Below, one piece after another: positions 37,610 to 46,952 of a stretch of DNA of 64,000 bases; positions within the stretch are counted from its first letter, which is position 1; each line of letters starts with the position of its first letter. Source of the stretch: Leptospira bourretii. GTDB taxonomy: Bacteria > Spirochaetota > Leptospiria > Leptospirales > Leptospiraceae. The notes beneath the pieces are model-generated. The model searched no databases, was not told the DNA's origin, and saw nothing but the letters and a program-made list of their open reading frames with translations. Made by a program: the position numbers and the translations under genes. Where the stretch lies: contig NZ_RQFW01000018.1 of the NCBI RefSeq assembly GCF_004770145.1, forward strand, positions 444,422-508,421, in the 5' to 3' direction.

Positions 37610-38631
37610 GGATTGTTTTTCCTTTCTCTTTGTTTTCGATAGACAAAAATAAATGAGAGCGTAAATAAAAATCCAAGAAACCCTACCACTGCAAAAAGGG
37701 AAAGATCCCAACTGGTAAGAATAGATCCATTCCAGATTTCGGGATTTGGATTATTAGAAATTGTCGGAAGTGGTTTTCCACCAGAGAAAGTAAACTCAAC
37801 TGTGGTTCCAAAATCCAAAGAACTCAAAACATAAGCACTAAGGCCTGGAGGGACGTCTTTGTCTAGTTTGGTGACGGGAGTTTTTTCTCCGGTTTTGATT
37901 TCCATGTCTTGTGGTTTGACAAAGATAGGAAACTTTCCATTTTCCGATTCAATTAACATTCGTTCGCTGAAAGTATCTTGATTGTTAGGAATAAAATAGG
38001 AAATTTGCATTTCCGATACACCGGGAAGAATGGCACGGTCCAGTAACCTTCCTCCATTCGGACCTTCTGGGATTCCTAATGGAATGGCCATCTTACTTCC
38101 TGGTTGTTGGATTTGAGCCAAAATTTCTGTTGCTTCCGCTGCTACAGAATATTCCAAAGGGGACGACTTTGAATCATATGATTTGGGAGGTTTACTCGAA
38201 TTATCGATCAAAAATAACTTAAAAACACGGAGACCTTTTTTCTCTCGCATAACCTGCATTAAACTTTTTATAGCAACCTGATTCCGACTGGCCCCCGTGT
38301 CATAAACCAAGACCTCTTGCGGAGATGTACGAAACTTGGTTGTTGGCGGAATCATTTTATTATAATTTACGCCTTGGTATTGGATTTGTAAAAGAATGGG
38401 TGCTCCTTCCGGCAATTCCGTTTCAGGAAAACGAAATTTACCCGACTGGGGACCAATGTCTGCTAAAGGAACCATAGCTCCTTGTAAAGCAAGCATTCGA
38501 ATGGAATCAGCTTTGCCTGGTCCACCCGTGGTTCCATTTTGTAACGTTCCAAAAATGGAAAGTTTTTCCGCATAACTTGCGCTTGAGAGAAAAAAGAGAA
38601 TCAATACTAGAAAAAGATGGCTTCGAAACAT
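37606..38631 (-). CDS. Exported membrane-anchored protein of unknown function
   Basis: 341 residues. A signal peptide (to SSASYA, about 21) is followed by a beta-rich periplasmic part (22-300). A single C-terminal TM helix (LSLFAVVGFLGFLFTLSFIFVY, about 310-331) ends in a basic tail RKQRERKNNP, so the bulk faces the periplasm. It resembles secreted carboxypeptidase-regulatory-like proteins in layout, but I do not recognise the family. It is translated in overlap with the MFS transporter and may be a partner of it. Confidence 0.75.
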   Translation of the reverse strand: MFRSHLFLVLILFFLSSASYAEKLSIFGTLQNGTTGGPGKADSIRMLALQGAMVPLADIGPQSGKFRFPETELPEGAPILLQIQYQGVNYNKMIPPTTKFRTSPQEVLVYDTGASRNQVAIKSLMQVMREKKGLRVFKLFLIDNSSKPPKSYDSKSSPLEYSVAAEATEILAQIQQPGSKMAIPLGIPEGPNGGRLLDRAILPGVSEMQISYFIPNNQDTFSERMLIESENGKFPIFVKPQDMEIKTGEKTPVTKLDKDVPPGLSAYVLSSLDFGTTVEFTFSGGKPLPTISNNPNPEIWNGSILTSWDLSLFAVVGFLGFLFTLSFIFVYRKQRERKNNP

Positions 38632-38757
38632 TTTGATACTTTTTCTCTTTCTTTCGATTCCAATCCAAGTGAAAAAACGGAAGTTTTTAAAAATTTAGAG
38701 GCGACAATAGAGGGTACTGGACATAATGTTTTAGATAGGAAAGGAAAGCCCGGCTAC

Positions 38758-39570
38758 ATGAAGCAATTGAGCGAAATCGTTCACAATTCCTCAAAAGATG
38801 AGAGGGATATACTACTGGAATACCAAAATATCGATGTTTCTAAGCTGGAAACTCTGAATGTTTTGGGAATTCCCATCGATAATGTCACTACAGACGAAGC
38901 CATAGCCAAACTCTTTCGCGTGCTTGAGAAAAAAGAAGGCATGCACCATGTATTATTTTTAGATCCCATCAAACTCATGAGGATGCGCCCGAAAAAGTCC
39001 CTCCACCGCATCGCGGAAAAAGCCGGAACCATTTTGGTAGAAGGTGCAGGAATTGGTTGGATGACTTCGGGAAGGTTAAAAGAACGAGTCACACCGATTG
39101 CTGTCATGATGGATCTCATTCGTTTGGCCGAACTCAAAGAATTCACAGCATTCATCTTTGGGGCCAAAGACGAAATTGTAGAACGAATTTATTTTAACCT
39201 CACAAGGCATTTTCCAAAAGTTCGGATCGTGGGAAGGCACGCAGGCCACCTTGATCGCCAAAGAGAAATGCGAGTCAAAGAAGCCATTCGTAAAACGGGC
39301 CCGGATATCATTTTTCTTGCGATGGATTTCCCAGACCAAGAAATTTGGATCGAAAACAACACTGGGTATTTTGGTAAAGCAGTTGTGATTGGTGTAGGTG
39401 GCGCCTTAGATATGTTATCTGGTGCTGACAAAAAAGCACCAGAGTGGTTTAAGGAAAGAGGACTCATTTGGCTTTGGAGGATCATCGCGAGACCGTACCG
39501 AATCCAAAGGATGTGGGAAACTTTCTATTTCTTTTTACTCGGGATCCGCGAACGGTTCCGTAAACATTAA
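38758..39570 (+). CDS. WecG/TagA/CpsF family glycosyltransferase
   Basis: 270 residues from the start I prefer. VLGIPIDNVTTDEAI, LVEGAGIGWMTSGRLK, FIFGAKDEIVERIYFNLTRHFPKVRIVGRHAGH and IIFLAMDFPDQEIWI follow the family's order; GVGGALDMLSGADKKAPEWFKERGLIWLWRI is the C-terminal signature. Members transfer N-acetylmannosamine(uronate) or similar sugars to lipid-linked acceptors during cell-wall or surface polysaccharide assembly. The frame is open to ATG 38617, but that would overlap the divergent neighbour by 15 bases; ATG 38758 has AAGGAAAG nine bases upstream. No other glycan genes are adjacent, so the product is unknown. Confidence 0.85.
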   Translation: MKQLSEIVHNSSKDERDILLEYQNIDVSKLETLNVLGIPIDNVTTDEAIAKLFRVLEKKEGMHHVLFLDPIKLMRMRPKKSLHRIAEKAGTILVEGAGIGWMTSGRLKERVTPIAVMMDLIRLAELKEFTAFIFGAKDEIVERIYFNLTRHFPKVRIVGRHAGHLDRQREMRVKEAIRKTGPDIIFLAMDFPDQEIWIENNTGYFGKAVVIGVGGALDMLSGADKKAPEWFKERGLIWLWRIIARPYRIQRMWETFYFFLLGIRERFRKH

Positions 39571-39595
39571 ATCAAAACACAAATTAACTTGTAAT

Positions 39596-39632
39596 CAATC
39601 TTGGAGGATAGAATGTATCTGTCCTCCGATTG
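39596..39632. terminator. Hairpin terminator between convergent genes
   Basis: GGAGGATAGA (39603-39612) pairs with TCTGTCCTCC (39618-39627) over a five-base loop, extended by CAATC/GATTG outside a two-base bulge. The stem serves both the glycosyltransferase and the large TPR gene; T-runs are weak on both sides. Confidence 0.6.
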
Positions 39633-39659
39633 TCTCACCTCTTTCTAATTTATCACAAT

Positions 39660-42600
39660 CTACTTTTTAATTTGATCTAATCTGTCGAGAGTTGGTGCCA
39701 ACCAATCCTCGAGCAGTGGTTCGCGGTCCAGTTTAGCACGGGCGAACACCAAATCTTTATTCGAATTTGCAATTTCACTCACAGAACCAATCTTTCTTGC
39801 TGTTTCCATTGCTTTCCAATAGTATTTGAGGGCATTGATGGTATCTTGTTTTTTCTCATACACTGCCCCAATATTATTGTAAAGGGCCGTCAGAGTTTCA
39901 TATACTTCTCTGTGGTCTGAGTTTTCTGTATCAATTCGACCCAAACTTTGTTCTTTGAGTTCAAAATCATCCTTTAACTTCAGATAGTTGCCAAGAGCCG
40001 CATTGTACTGTCTTGTATAGTAAAATGCATTTCCTTTTCCAAAGAGTAAGGTTGCATTATTATAAATATCTTCTTCTGGTAGTTCGGCCCAAAAATCCAA
40101 ACTTTGCGCAAAGTCCCCATGATTGTAATCAATCCAACCCAAATAATAATAACATTCTCTGACAATTTTTGGATCTTTAGAAATATCTCGATCTAGGGCT
40201 GCAAGGAAAGATTCACGAGCCATAAAAAGTCCGTTTCTTCTTTCTTTTTCTTCATAAGATAAAGTGCCAATACTACGTTCTGGATAGATTTTTTTTCCAG
40301 GAAACTCTCGTATATTGTCTGTTACATTAATGCCAGCAGCTTCCAAAAATTGTATTTTCCCTAAGTTAAAGGAAATCCTTCCAGGGCTTCCTTCGAGTAA
40401 GGTTTCATCCTCATCTCTTTCCCCAAGTCGGTCTTTATAATTTTGGTAACGATCATCGGCTTCCCTGAGAAGTTTTACCGCTTCATCATAATTTTCTGTT
40501 TGGATATAGTATTCTGCCATCAACAGAACTGCTAAGTAATGGCGAATGTCATAAGTAGATGCAAGTTCCAATTGTTTGAGGGCACGTGCTGCCTCTTCTT
40601 TTTTGAAATAGAATCTGGCACGTTGGTAATATCCTTCTGCAAATTTGGATCCACCCTCTTTGCCATAAGCAATGTTTAAGAGGTATTCCACGTTATCATC
40701 AATTTCCATCCCAGTGACTTGGTCTTCTGGGTTGATATTGTATTTGATTCGAACTTCTTCCGAATCCAAATCAATGTAAAAGGAAGCAAGTTTTGCCAAA
40801 ACAAAGAGAGAGAGTTCATCTTCAATGTTGAGTGCGTTCCGAACTTGTCTATGATGGTTTAAAACATACTGCGGATTTTTATCACGTTTCCACATTTCAA
40901 TGTATGTTGATAAAATTCCACCATGCCCAATGGCATTTTTCGGATACTTTTCAATGATATCGTTATAGTATTTAACTGCCGTTCCAAACTCTTGTTTGTT
41001 ATAAAAAATCTTTGCTATCCCTGCAATGGCATCTACATTATCAGGATCTCCACCATCGGTAAACACTCGTTTGAAATATTCAATGGCAAGGTGGTCGTTT
41101 TTGTATTTTTTGCGATTACTGCCTGGAGGAACTTCGATAAAATCTTTTCTATGGAAAGAGTGAAACGTTCCTAACGCAATGTATGTATCAATATCATGGA
41201 CATTGTATTTGAGACGAGAGGCAATATAAGCACCTGCTTTTAAAACTTTTCTTGGAACTTTGTCTTGTGAAGTTAAGTAAAAAGTTAGTTCTGGTAAGGG
41301 TCTACGTCCTGCCGTTTCTACACCAGCATCGTTCCATTCTGTTTTTTTCGCAAAACTAATATTTGGTACTTCTTTTCTATTTTCCCATGCTCTTTTGTGT
41401 TCCTTATCTTCCGGTTCATAACCAAAATCAGGTTCCACTTTCCCAAAACATTTTTCAAATGCTCTTTCATACTGACCAGCTTTGGTATAAGCAATACAGT
41501 ATTTATTCAAAAACTCTAAGTTATGTGGGAAAATCTCTTCCCCTTTGATAAAATAATTTTCAGCATCAGCGAGAAGTTTTTTCTTTTCTAAAGCATCAGT
41601 TTCATAACTGAATTCTTCAATTTTTTCAAGACCAAGTGCATACTGAGCTTTGGCACGATACGGAACAATCACATACTTCCAAAGAGTGACAATTCCAAAG
41701 ACAAGAAATACGGCAGCGGCAGAAGAAAGAATGGTCCTACGAACTAACTCTCGTTTGCGGGCAGCCCCTTCTTTGGTGTAAGCATCACGACTGGCAATGA
41801 TCGGAACACCATCGGCTGCAAACTTTCCAGTAGAATCGCTAAGTTCGACTCGTTCACCCAGAAGTCCACTTAGGTAACTAGCAATGTCTTCTGGTTTTTG
41901 TTGTGCCTTAATGAGTTCAATGATTTCTTTTTGATTACGAACCGGAATCCTTTGGTTCACAATCGTATCAATGATGGTTCGTCTGAGTTTCGGCGGGTAA
42001 CGAAGTAATTCCGCTTGGATGACTGCTAGTTCTTCATCGGTAAGATTGGCTTCGAGAGATTCTTCTGGTTCTTCTTCTTTGCCAAGAGACATGAGGTCTT
42101 CCTCAAATCCCCCTGGCCCATCAGAACCAAAGTCGTCCATCGTGGAGACAGGCATATCATCAATGGATGGTGCCAAATCATCAAAAGAAGGAGCTCCTAA
42201 ATCATCATCCAGACTTGGTGGTTCCATTCCCACACCCAAGTCTCCAAATGGATCATCAAACCCACCACCCATGTCAGCAGGTTCATTGTCCCTGGACGGA
42301 GTAGATGGACTGTCATCTCCACCCAAATTAGTAAAAGGATCATCGCCAAAACTTTCAGTGGCTTGGGGTGTCGAACCCATATCCGCAAAGGGATCATCGC
42401 CGAAAGAAGTATCACCGCCACCACTAGGAGTGGAAAGATCACCAAACGGATCATCGGCGGAACCGGCATCAGGACTAGGACTGTCCTCTCCACCTAAACT
42501 AGCAAACGGGTCATCACCAAAACTTTCAGTGGTTTGGGGTGTGGAACCCATATCCGCAAAGGGATCATCTCCACCAGCGGATGGAGTCTCAGCATCTGCC

Positions 42601-43325
42601 CCAAAATCAAAATCATCACCCGCAGGAGTGGTTTCTTCCGATCCAGAATCAAAACCAGCAAACAGATCTTCGTCGGTCGTCTGTGGACTTTCTTCTCCGC
42701 CTAAATTGGCAAAGGGGTCATCACCAATGACAGGGGCCGGTTTGTCCTCAATGGGAGCTTCATCAATCGAATCTAAATTAGCAAAAGGATCATCATCACC
42801 AAAACTTTCCGTTTGGCCTGGGGTTGAGCCCATATCTGCAAAGGGATCTGCTTCTTCGGTTTGGCCCGCATCGGAAGCAAATGGATCTGTATCGTCTGGC
42901 GTGGATGGCGGTGTATCAAAATCAAAATCGTCTGTTGCTGTTGGTGGTTCGGCAGGTGTGGGTTTAGGACCGTCTTCACCTAATAGTTCATCTAAATCAA
43001 TTCCATCGTCTTCTTCCGCTTCACGATTGGGGAGTTTCGGAGGACCAAAGTCATCGTCCTCATCGAGGCCAGAAAATGGGTCTCCTGATTCGGAATCCCC
43101 TGCCCCTTCGTTATCAAAATCATCAAAGGCGGATCCAGAATCTTCCTCAGATTCCGGTTCTGGCTCGGAAGGTGCAATAGGATTTGTGTATCCTAGTTTC
43201 TCACGCAAAACCTTCGCCATCGGATTCAATTCTTCCGATGAAAGCGGATTTTTATTGAGAGCCGAAAACATCGTCTCGATTTGTTTGATTTCTTCCGGAC
43301 TCAATTTGTCTATCGGCTCAGCCAT
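39660..43325 (-). CDS. Very large acidic-repeat, single-TM, TPR-rich protein
   Basis: 1221 residues. Residues 1-50 are a short helical domain. About 55-410 is an extremely acidic low-complexity region with near-repeats of DDPFADMGSTPQTTESFGDDPFASLGG type. One segment around 440-480 looks globular (ELLRYPPKLRRTIIDTIV). A single TM helix follows at about 530-550 (LSSAAAVFLVFGIVTLWKYVIVPY). The C-terminal 650 residues contain many TPR-like repeats (YYQRARFYFKKEEAARALKQLELA and others). By charge, the N-terminus should be cytoplasmic and the TPR part periplasmic. The layout recalls large spirochaetal TPR proteins of the periplasmic flagellar collar, such as Borrelia BB0326; this is a suggestion from architecture only. 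Confidence 0.8.
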   Translation of the reverse strand: MAEPIDKLSPEEIKQIETMFSALNKNPLSSEELNPMAKVLREKLGYTNPIAPSEPEPESEEDSGSAFDDFDNEGAGDSESGDPFSGLDEDDDFGPPKLPNREAEEDDGIDLDELLGEDGPKPTPAEPPTATDDFDFDTPPSTPDDTDPFASDAGQTEEADPFADMGSTPGQTESFGDDDPFANLDSIDEAPIEDKPAPVIGDDPFANLGGEESPQTTDEDLFAGFDSGSEETTPAGDDFDFGADAETPSAGGDDPFADMGSTPQTTESFGDDPFASLGGEDSPSPDAGSADDPFGDLSTPSGGGDTSFGDDPFADMGSTPQATESFGDDPFTNLGGDDSPSTPSRDNEPADMGGGFDDPFGDLGVGMEPPSLDDDLGAPSFDDLAPSIDDMPVSTMDDFGSDGPGGFEEDLMSLGKEEEPEESLEANLTDEELAVIQAELLRYPPKLRRTIIDTIVNQRIPVRNQKEIIELIKAQQKPEDIASYLSGLLGERVELSDSTGKFAADGVPIIASRDAYTKEGAARKRELVRRTILSSAAAVFLVFGIVTLWKYVIVPYRAKAQYALGLEKIEEFSYETDALEKKKLLADAENYFIKGEEIFPHNLEFLNKYCIAYTKAGQYERAFEKCFGKVEPDFGYEPEDKEHKRAWENRKEVPNISFAKKTEWNDAGVETAGRRPLPELTFYLTSQDKVPRKVLKAGAYIASRLKYNVHDIDTYIALGTFHSFHRKDFIEVPPGSNRKKYKNDHLAIEYFKRVFTDGGDPDNVDAIAGIAKIFYNKQEFGTAVKYYNDIIEKYPKNAIGHGGILSTYIEMWKRDKNPQYVLNHHRQVRNALNIEDELSLFVLAKLASFYIDLDSEEVRIKYNINPEDQVTGMEIDDNVEYLLNIAYGKEGGSKFAEGYYQRARFYFKKEEAARALKQLELASTYDIRHYLAVLLMAEYYIQTENYDEAVKLLREADDRYQNYKDRLGERDEDETLLEGSPGRISFNLGKIQFLEAAGINVTDNIREFPGKKIYPERSIGTLSYEEKERRNGLFMARESFLAALDRDISKDPKIVRECYYYLGWIDYNHGDFAQSLDFWAELPEEDIYNNATLLFGKGNAFYYTRQYNAALGNYLKLKDDFELKEQSLGRIDTENSDHREVYETLTALYNNIGAVYEKKQDTINALKYYWKAMETARKIGSVSEIANSNKDLVFARAKLDREPLLEDWLAPTLDRLDQIKK
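42220..42990 (-). repeat. In-frame degenerate acidic repeats
   Basis: Units of about 68-80 bases at roughly 42328-42405, 42498-42568 and 42779-42846, with shorter copies between, encode DDPFADMGS, TESFGDDPF and LGGEDSP blocks inside the large TPR protein. Copy number may vary between strains. Confidence 0.7.
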
Positions 43326-43479
43326 TTGAAGGTCTATTCCTAATGAATTATCGGCCCCTTCTGAAAATGACAGAATATTTTTTTTATTATGTCAGATGGT
43401 TCCCTTGGAAAAAAACCTTTCACTCTCTTTTTTCATTTCTGCCGAAAATTATCTAAAAGGACCCCTTACGAACACGACC

Positions 43480-44358
43480 ATGATGAAATTCAAATCCATC
43501 CGTATCGCCATCATTTTACTCTTTTTTACCGGAATCGGAATCTTTGCTGAGGATGGAATGGATTGGATTGGAAGTTTTTCCGCAGGGGAACTTGAGATGT
43601 CAGATGAAACAGAGGACCAAAATACAGTGTATTACCTCTGGCAACTGGAGAGTCTCAAAAAAAATATCGCTCCACGTTACATTCGTTATCTCGATGTGGA
43701 ATCTTATGTATCCTCAGGAAAACTCATTCACCGTGGGATTCTTTTTACCTACAACGGTTTACGAGATGAATCAGTAGAAATCTGCGGAAGTTTTAACAAT
43801 TGGGAATGTTCCGATATGAAACGAAACCAATACGGAATTTATTATACGGTGATCGAACCTACCCAAATCACAGATACCTATGAAGAAGACCCAGTTTATG
43901 AATATAAATTTCGGGTGAATGGTCTTCTCACTTACGATCCTGAAAATTTTGATAAATTGGAAGATGGATCTGGTTCTTATTACTCGCGATTTGTTTTGGA
44001 AGGAAAAGATACAGACCGCCAAACCAAAACGATGGTTTTAGAAGATTCAGCAAACGAAGAACGTGACTTACGAACCGTCAAATTTCAAATTTACTTACCC
44101 GATGCGGAAGTCGTGCGAGTGGTCGGTAATTTTAATGATTGGAACCCAGAAAATGATTTTTTAAAGAAAGACAGGAAAGGTGTCTTTACTCTCGAAAAAA
44201 AATTATTACCGGGTGAATACCACTACCAATTCATTGTGGATGGGGAGTATATGTTGGATACTTACAATCCGGCTACGAATATCAAAGTGGATACAAATGA
44301 ATCCGTTTCTTCGCTTCTTGTTCCAGAACGAAACTATGCCTTAGAACGTAAGATGTAA
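43480..44358 (+). CDS. Exported protein with two CBM48/AMPK-type glycogen-binding modules
   Basis: 292 residues. A signal peptide (IRIAIILLFFTGIGIFA) is followed by two early-set modules. The first reads VEICGSFNNWECSDMKRNQYGIYYTVI...YEYKFRVNGLLTYDP; the second reads VRVVGNFNDWNPENDF...GEYHYQFIVDGEYMLDTYNPA. The 'GxFNxW' and 'YxFxVDG' patterns are those of carbohydrate-binding CBM48 modules of AMPK-beta and branching enzymes. No catalytic domain is attached, and being exported is unusual for this module. The start at ATG 43480 (or 43483) gives a proper signal peptide; the frame is open upstream to 43396. It is divergent from the large TPR gene. Confidence 0.8.
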   Translation: MMKFKSIRIAIILLFFTGIGIFAEDGMDWIGSFSAGELEMSDETEDQNTVYYLWQLESLKKNIAPRYIRYLDVESYVSSGKLIHRGILFTYNGLRDESVEICGSFNNWECSDMKRNQYGIYYTVIEPTQITDTYEEDPVYEYKFRVNGLLTYDPENFDKLEDGSGSYYSRFVLEGKDTDRQTKTMVLEDSANEERDLRTVKFQIYLPDAEVVRVVGNFNDWNPENDFLKKDRKGVFTLEKKLLPGEYHYQFIVDGEYMLDTYNPATNIKVDTNESVSSLLVPERNYALERKM

Positions 44359-44451
44359 ATTGTTGATGGAACCAAATCGAAACTTGACGGATTGTTTAAT
44401 GGATAGATATTTATTCTTTCGATTCAGAAAATACGAGTTTTGATTTTTAAC

Positions 44452-44778
44452 TTACTGTTCTAACGTAGCTGTCATGGAACCTTTCGATGTTCCCATCCTA
44501 GGGTCGGGACCATAGTTTAAGATTCGTTCGTGGACAAATTCTGCATGTTCCAACTCGCCAAAAAAGACGATGGTTTTTTTTCTCGTATCCACTTCGACTG
44601 CATGTTGGAAGGCCTTTTCCCAAGGCATTTGACAAACATCCATTAACATTTCGATCACATACTCGTATGTGTGAAAGTCATCATCCCAAAGGACAACCTT
44701 CCAAGGCCCATCACTCAGACGGGGCTTTCGTTCAGTTTCTTCTAATATGGAAGGTTGGGATGCTCCCATGTTGGTCAT
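44452..44778 (-). CDS. clpS: ATP-dependent Clp protease adaptor ClpS
   Basis: 108 residues. WKVVLWDDDFHTYEYVIEML is the ClpS core, containing the DD(D)xHT motif that binds the N-degron alpha-amino group. VCQMPWEKAFQHAVEVDTRKKTIVFFGELEHAEFV follows the family. ClpS delivers N-end-rule substrates to ClpAP. It is not next to clpA here; it is the last gene of a minus-strand run after the transketolase half, 15 bases apart. Confidence 0.93.
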   Translation of the reverse strand: MTNMGASQPSILEETERKPRLSDGPWKVVLWDDDFHTYEYVIEMLMDVCQMPWEKAFQHAVEVDTRKKTIVFFGELEHAEFVHERILNYGPDPRMGTSKGSMTATLEQ

Positions 44779-44793
44779 AACCCAACCATAACC

Positions 44794-45759
44794 TTATTTT
44801 TTCTTTTTGGAAATAGCGATTTCTGCGTGGGAAACTACATCTTTTGCACGGAGACCGAAGTAATCGAGTAAACCACTCCATGTTCCTGACTTTCCAAAAC
44901 TATCTTTCATTCCCACTTTGATCACAGGAACAGGATATTCTTCAGAAAGAAGTTCCGAAACAGCAGAACCAAGTCCACCCACCACATTGTGTTCTTCACA
45001 AGTGACGATGGCACCACATTCTTTTGCTTTGGCGATGATGGCATCTTTGTCCAAAGGTTTGATGGTTGCCATATTGAGAAGGCTTGCATGAATTCCTTTT
45101 TCTTTGAGTAGTCCCACAGCTGTCATGGCTTCGTTCACCATCACACCGTTGGCAATGATACAAACATCTTTTCCTTCGGAGATCACTTCGGCTTTTCCAA
45201 TTTGGAATTTGTAGTTTTCTCTTTCGATGACGGGAATGGCTGGTCGGCCAACCCTTACATAAACAGGACCTTTGTAATCGGCAATGGCGTGGATGACTTG
45301 TTTTGTTTCGTTAAAATCAGAAGGGCAAATCACGGTCATTTCAGGAATGACACGCATAATCGCAAAATCTTCGATACATTGGTGAGAGGCACCGTCTTCT
45401 CCCACAGTGATTCCACCATGAGAAGCCACAAGTTTTACGTTTAACTTTGGATAAACGACACTATTTCGAACCACTTCCCAAGCTCTACCAGATAAAAACA
45501 TGGCAAAACTGGAGGCAAAAGGTACAAACCCAGAAAGGGCAAGACCTGCCGCATGACCAACTAAGTTTTGTTCAGCGACACCCACGTTAAAAAAACGTTC
45601 AGGATACTTTTTTTTGAAATCTGCAGTTTTAGTGGAACCAGAAAGATCCGCATCTAAAACTACGATATCTTGTCTAGATGCACCTAACTCAACTAAGGCT
45701 TCGCCGTAGGCATCTCTTGTTGCTTTTTTATCTGCTGTGGATTGGCTAGGTGCTCCCAT
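44794..45759 (-). CDS. Transketolase C-terminal-half subunit
   Basis: 321 residues comprising the pyrimidine-binding and C-terminal domains of transketolase only. [35 protein letters not shown] carries the catalytic Glu that activates thiamine diphosphate; [16 protein letters not shown] and [13 protein letters not shown] follow, then a transketolase_C domain. Split transketolases need an N-terminal subunit that binds the diphosphate; it is not adjacent. It is 2 bases after metK and 15 before clpS. A link with methionine or ribose recycling is possible but not shown. Confidence 0.9.
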   Translation of the reverse strand: MGAPSQSTADKKATRDAYGEALVELGASRQDIVVLDADLSGSTKTADFKKKYPERFFNVGVAEQNLVGHAAGLALSGFVPFASSFAMFLSGRAWEVVRNSVVYPKLNVKLVASHGGITVGEDGASHQCIEDFAIMRVIPEMTVICPSDFNETKQVIHAIADYKGPVYVRVGRPAIPVIERENYKFQIGKAEVISEGKDVCIIANGVMVNEAMTAVGLLKEKGIHASLLNMATIKPLDKDAIIAKAKECGAIVTCEEHNVVGGLGSAVSELLSEEYPVPVIKVGMKDSFGKSGTWSGLLDYFGLRAKDVVSHAEIAISKKKK

Positions 45760-45761
45760 AC

Positions 45762-46928
45762 TTATCCTTTTTTTAAAGCTTCTGCTTTATCAGTTTTTTC
45801 CCAAGTAAATGTATTACCTGTTCTACCAAAGTGACCATAAGCCGCAGTTTCTTGGTATTTTCTTCCTTTTCCAAGAAGATCCAAACCATCCACGATTCCT
45901 TTTGGAGTGAGTTTGAAATTTGCCAAAACTCGTTTTGCAATTTCTTCATCAGAAATGGTTCCTGTTCCAAATGTATCCACAAGGACAGATACTGGTTCAG
46001 CAACACCAATCGCGTAAGCAAGTTGTACTTCACATTTATGAGCAAGTCCTGCTGCCACAACGTTTTTCGCAATATAACGGCCAATATATGCTGCAGAACG
46101 GTCTACTTTTGATGGATCTTTTCCAGAGAATGCTCCACCACCGTGACGACCCATTCCACCGTAAGTGTCTACAATGATCTTACGTCCAGTAAGACCTGTA
46201 TCACCATGTGGCCCACCAATTTCAAATTTTCCAGTAGGGTTAATAAAATAACGAGTGTTTGCAAGAAGTTCTTTTGGAATCATTTTTTTGATACATTCTT
46301 CAATCACAGCTTCTTCGATTTGTTTATGAGTCACACCTGGTTTGTGTTGAGTGGAGATCACAACAGTATCAACTTTCTTTGGTTTTCCATCTTCGTATTG
46401 GATGGTGACTTGTGATTTTGCATCAGGACGTAACCAGTCGATTTTTCCAGTGTGGCGAAGTTCTGATAAATGCTCTAAAAGTTTGTGTGAGTAGTAAAGA
46501 GGAGCAGGCATAAGCTCTGGAGTTTCTGCAATCGCAAAACCAAACATGAGACCTTGGTCCCCAGCACCTTGTTCTGTATGAAGTCCCTCTCCTTCGTTTA
46601 CCCCTTGGGCAATGTCTGGAGACTGAGCATGTACGTGAGAAGCAACAACAGCAAAGTCTGCATCAAAGTACATATTGATATCGTTATAACCGATTTTACG
46701 GATCACGTCACGGGCCACTTCTTGAGTGTCCACTTTTCCTTTACTGGTGATTTCGCCGGCGATGACAACGAGATTTGTTGTCACAAGAGTTTCACAAGCA
46801 ACACGGGATTTTGGATCTTGGGCTAAATACGCATCGAGAATGGCATCGGAAATTTGGTCGCAGACTTTGTCTGGGTGTCCTTCAGATACGGACTCGGAAG
46901 TGAAGATATAGTTTTTGAGAGATGACAT
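45762..46928 (-). CDS. metK: S-adenosylmethionine synthase
   Basis: 388 residues, the normal size. The signatures are [25 protein letters not shown] (first 35 residues), [12 protein letters not shown] and [19 protein letters not shown]. It makes SAM from methionine and ATP in the cytosol. It lies in a minus-strand run after a lysophospholipid-acyltransferase-like gene (24 bases) and is 2 bases before the transketolase half. I see no SAM riboswitch in the short upstream gap. Confidence 0.97.
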   Translation of the reverse strand: MSSLKNYIFTSESVSEGHPDKVCDQISDAILDAYLAQDPKSRVACETLVTTNLVVIAGEITSKGKVDTQEVARDVIRKIGYNDINMYFDADFAVVASHVHAQSPDIAQGVNEGEGLHTEQGAGDQGLMFGFAIAETPELMPAPLYYSHKLLEHLSELRHTGKIDWLRPDAKSQVTIQYEDGKPKKVDTVVISTQHKPGVTHKQIEEAVIEECIKKMIPKELLANTRYFINPTGKFEIGGPHGDTGLTGRKIIVDTYGGMGRHGGGAFSGKDPSKVDRSAAYIGRYIAKNVVAAGLAHKCEVQLAYAIGVAEPVSVLVDTFGTGTISDEEIAKRVLANFKLTPKGIVDGLDLLGKGRKYQETAAYGHFGRTGNTFTWEKTDKAEALKKG

Positions 46929-46952
46929 TTTTTTACCTTACTTGGTTAAAAT

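Noticed and set aside
37610..37711. 34-residue extension of the MFS transporter
   Set aside because: It lies in the upstream gene; ATG 37609 forms the usual ATGA overlap.
38617..38757. 47-residue extension of the glycosyltransferase
   Set aside because: It would overlap the start of the divergent gene by 15 bases and lacks family similarity; ATG 38758 has a good ribosome-binding site.
42220..42990. Repeats that could be taken for a CRISPR array
   Set aside because: The units are in frame, vary in length and sequence, and lie inside a long coding region; there are no regular spacers and no cas genes.
42019..43329. 436-residue plus-strand frame rich in Ser/Pro/Lys
   Set aside because: It is the antisense reading of the acidic repeats of the large TPR protein; its composition is a direct mirror of GAT/GAA-rich codons, and it has no family features.
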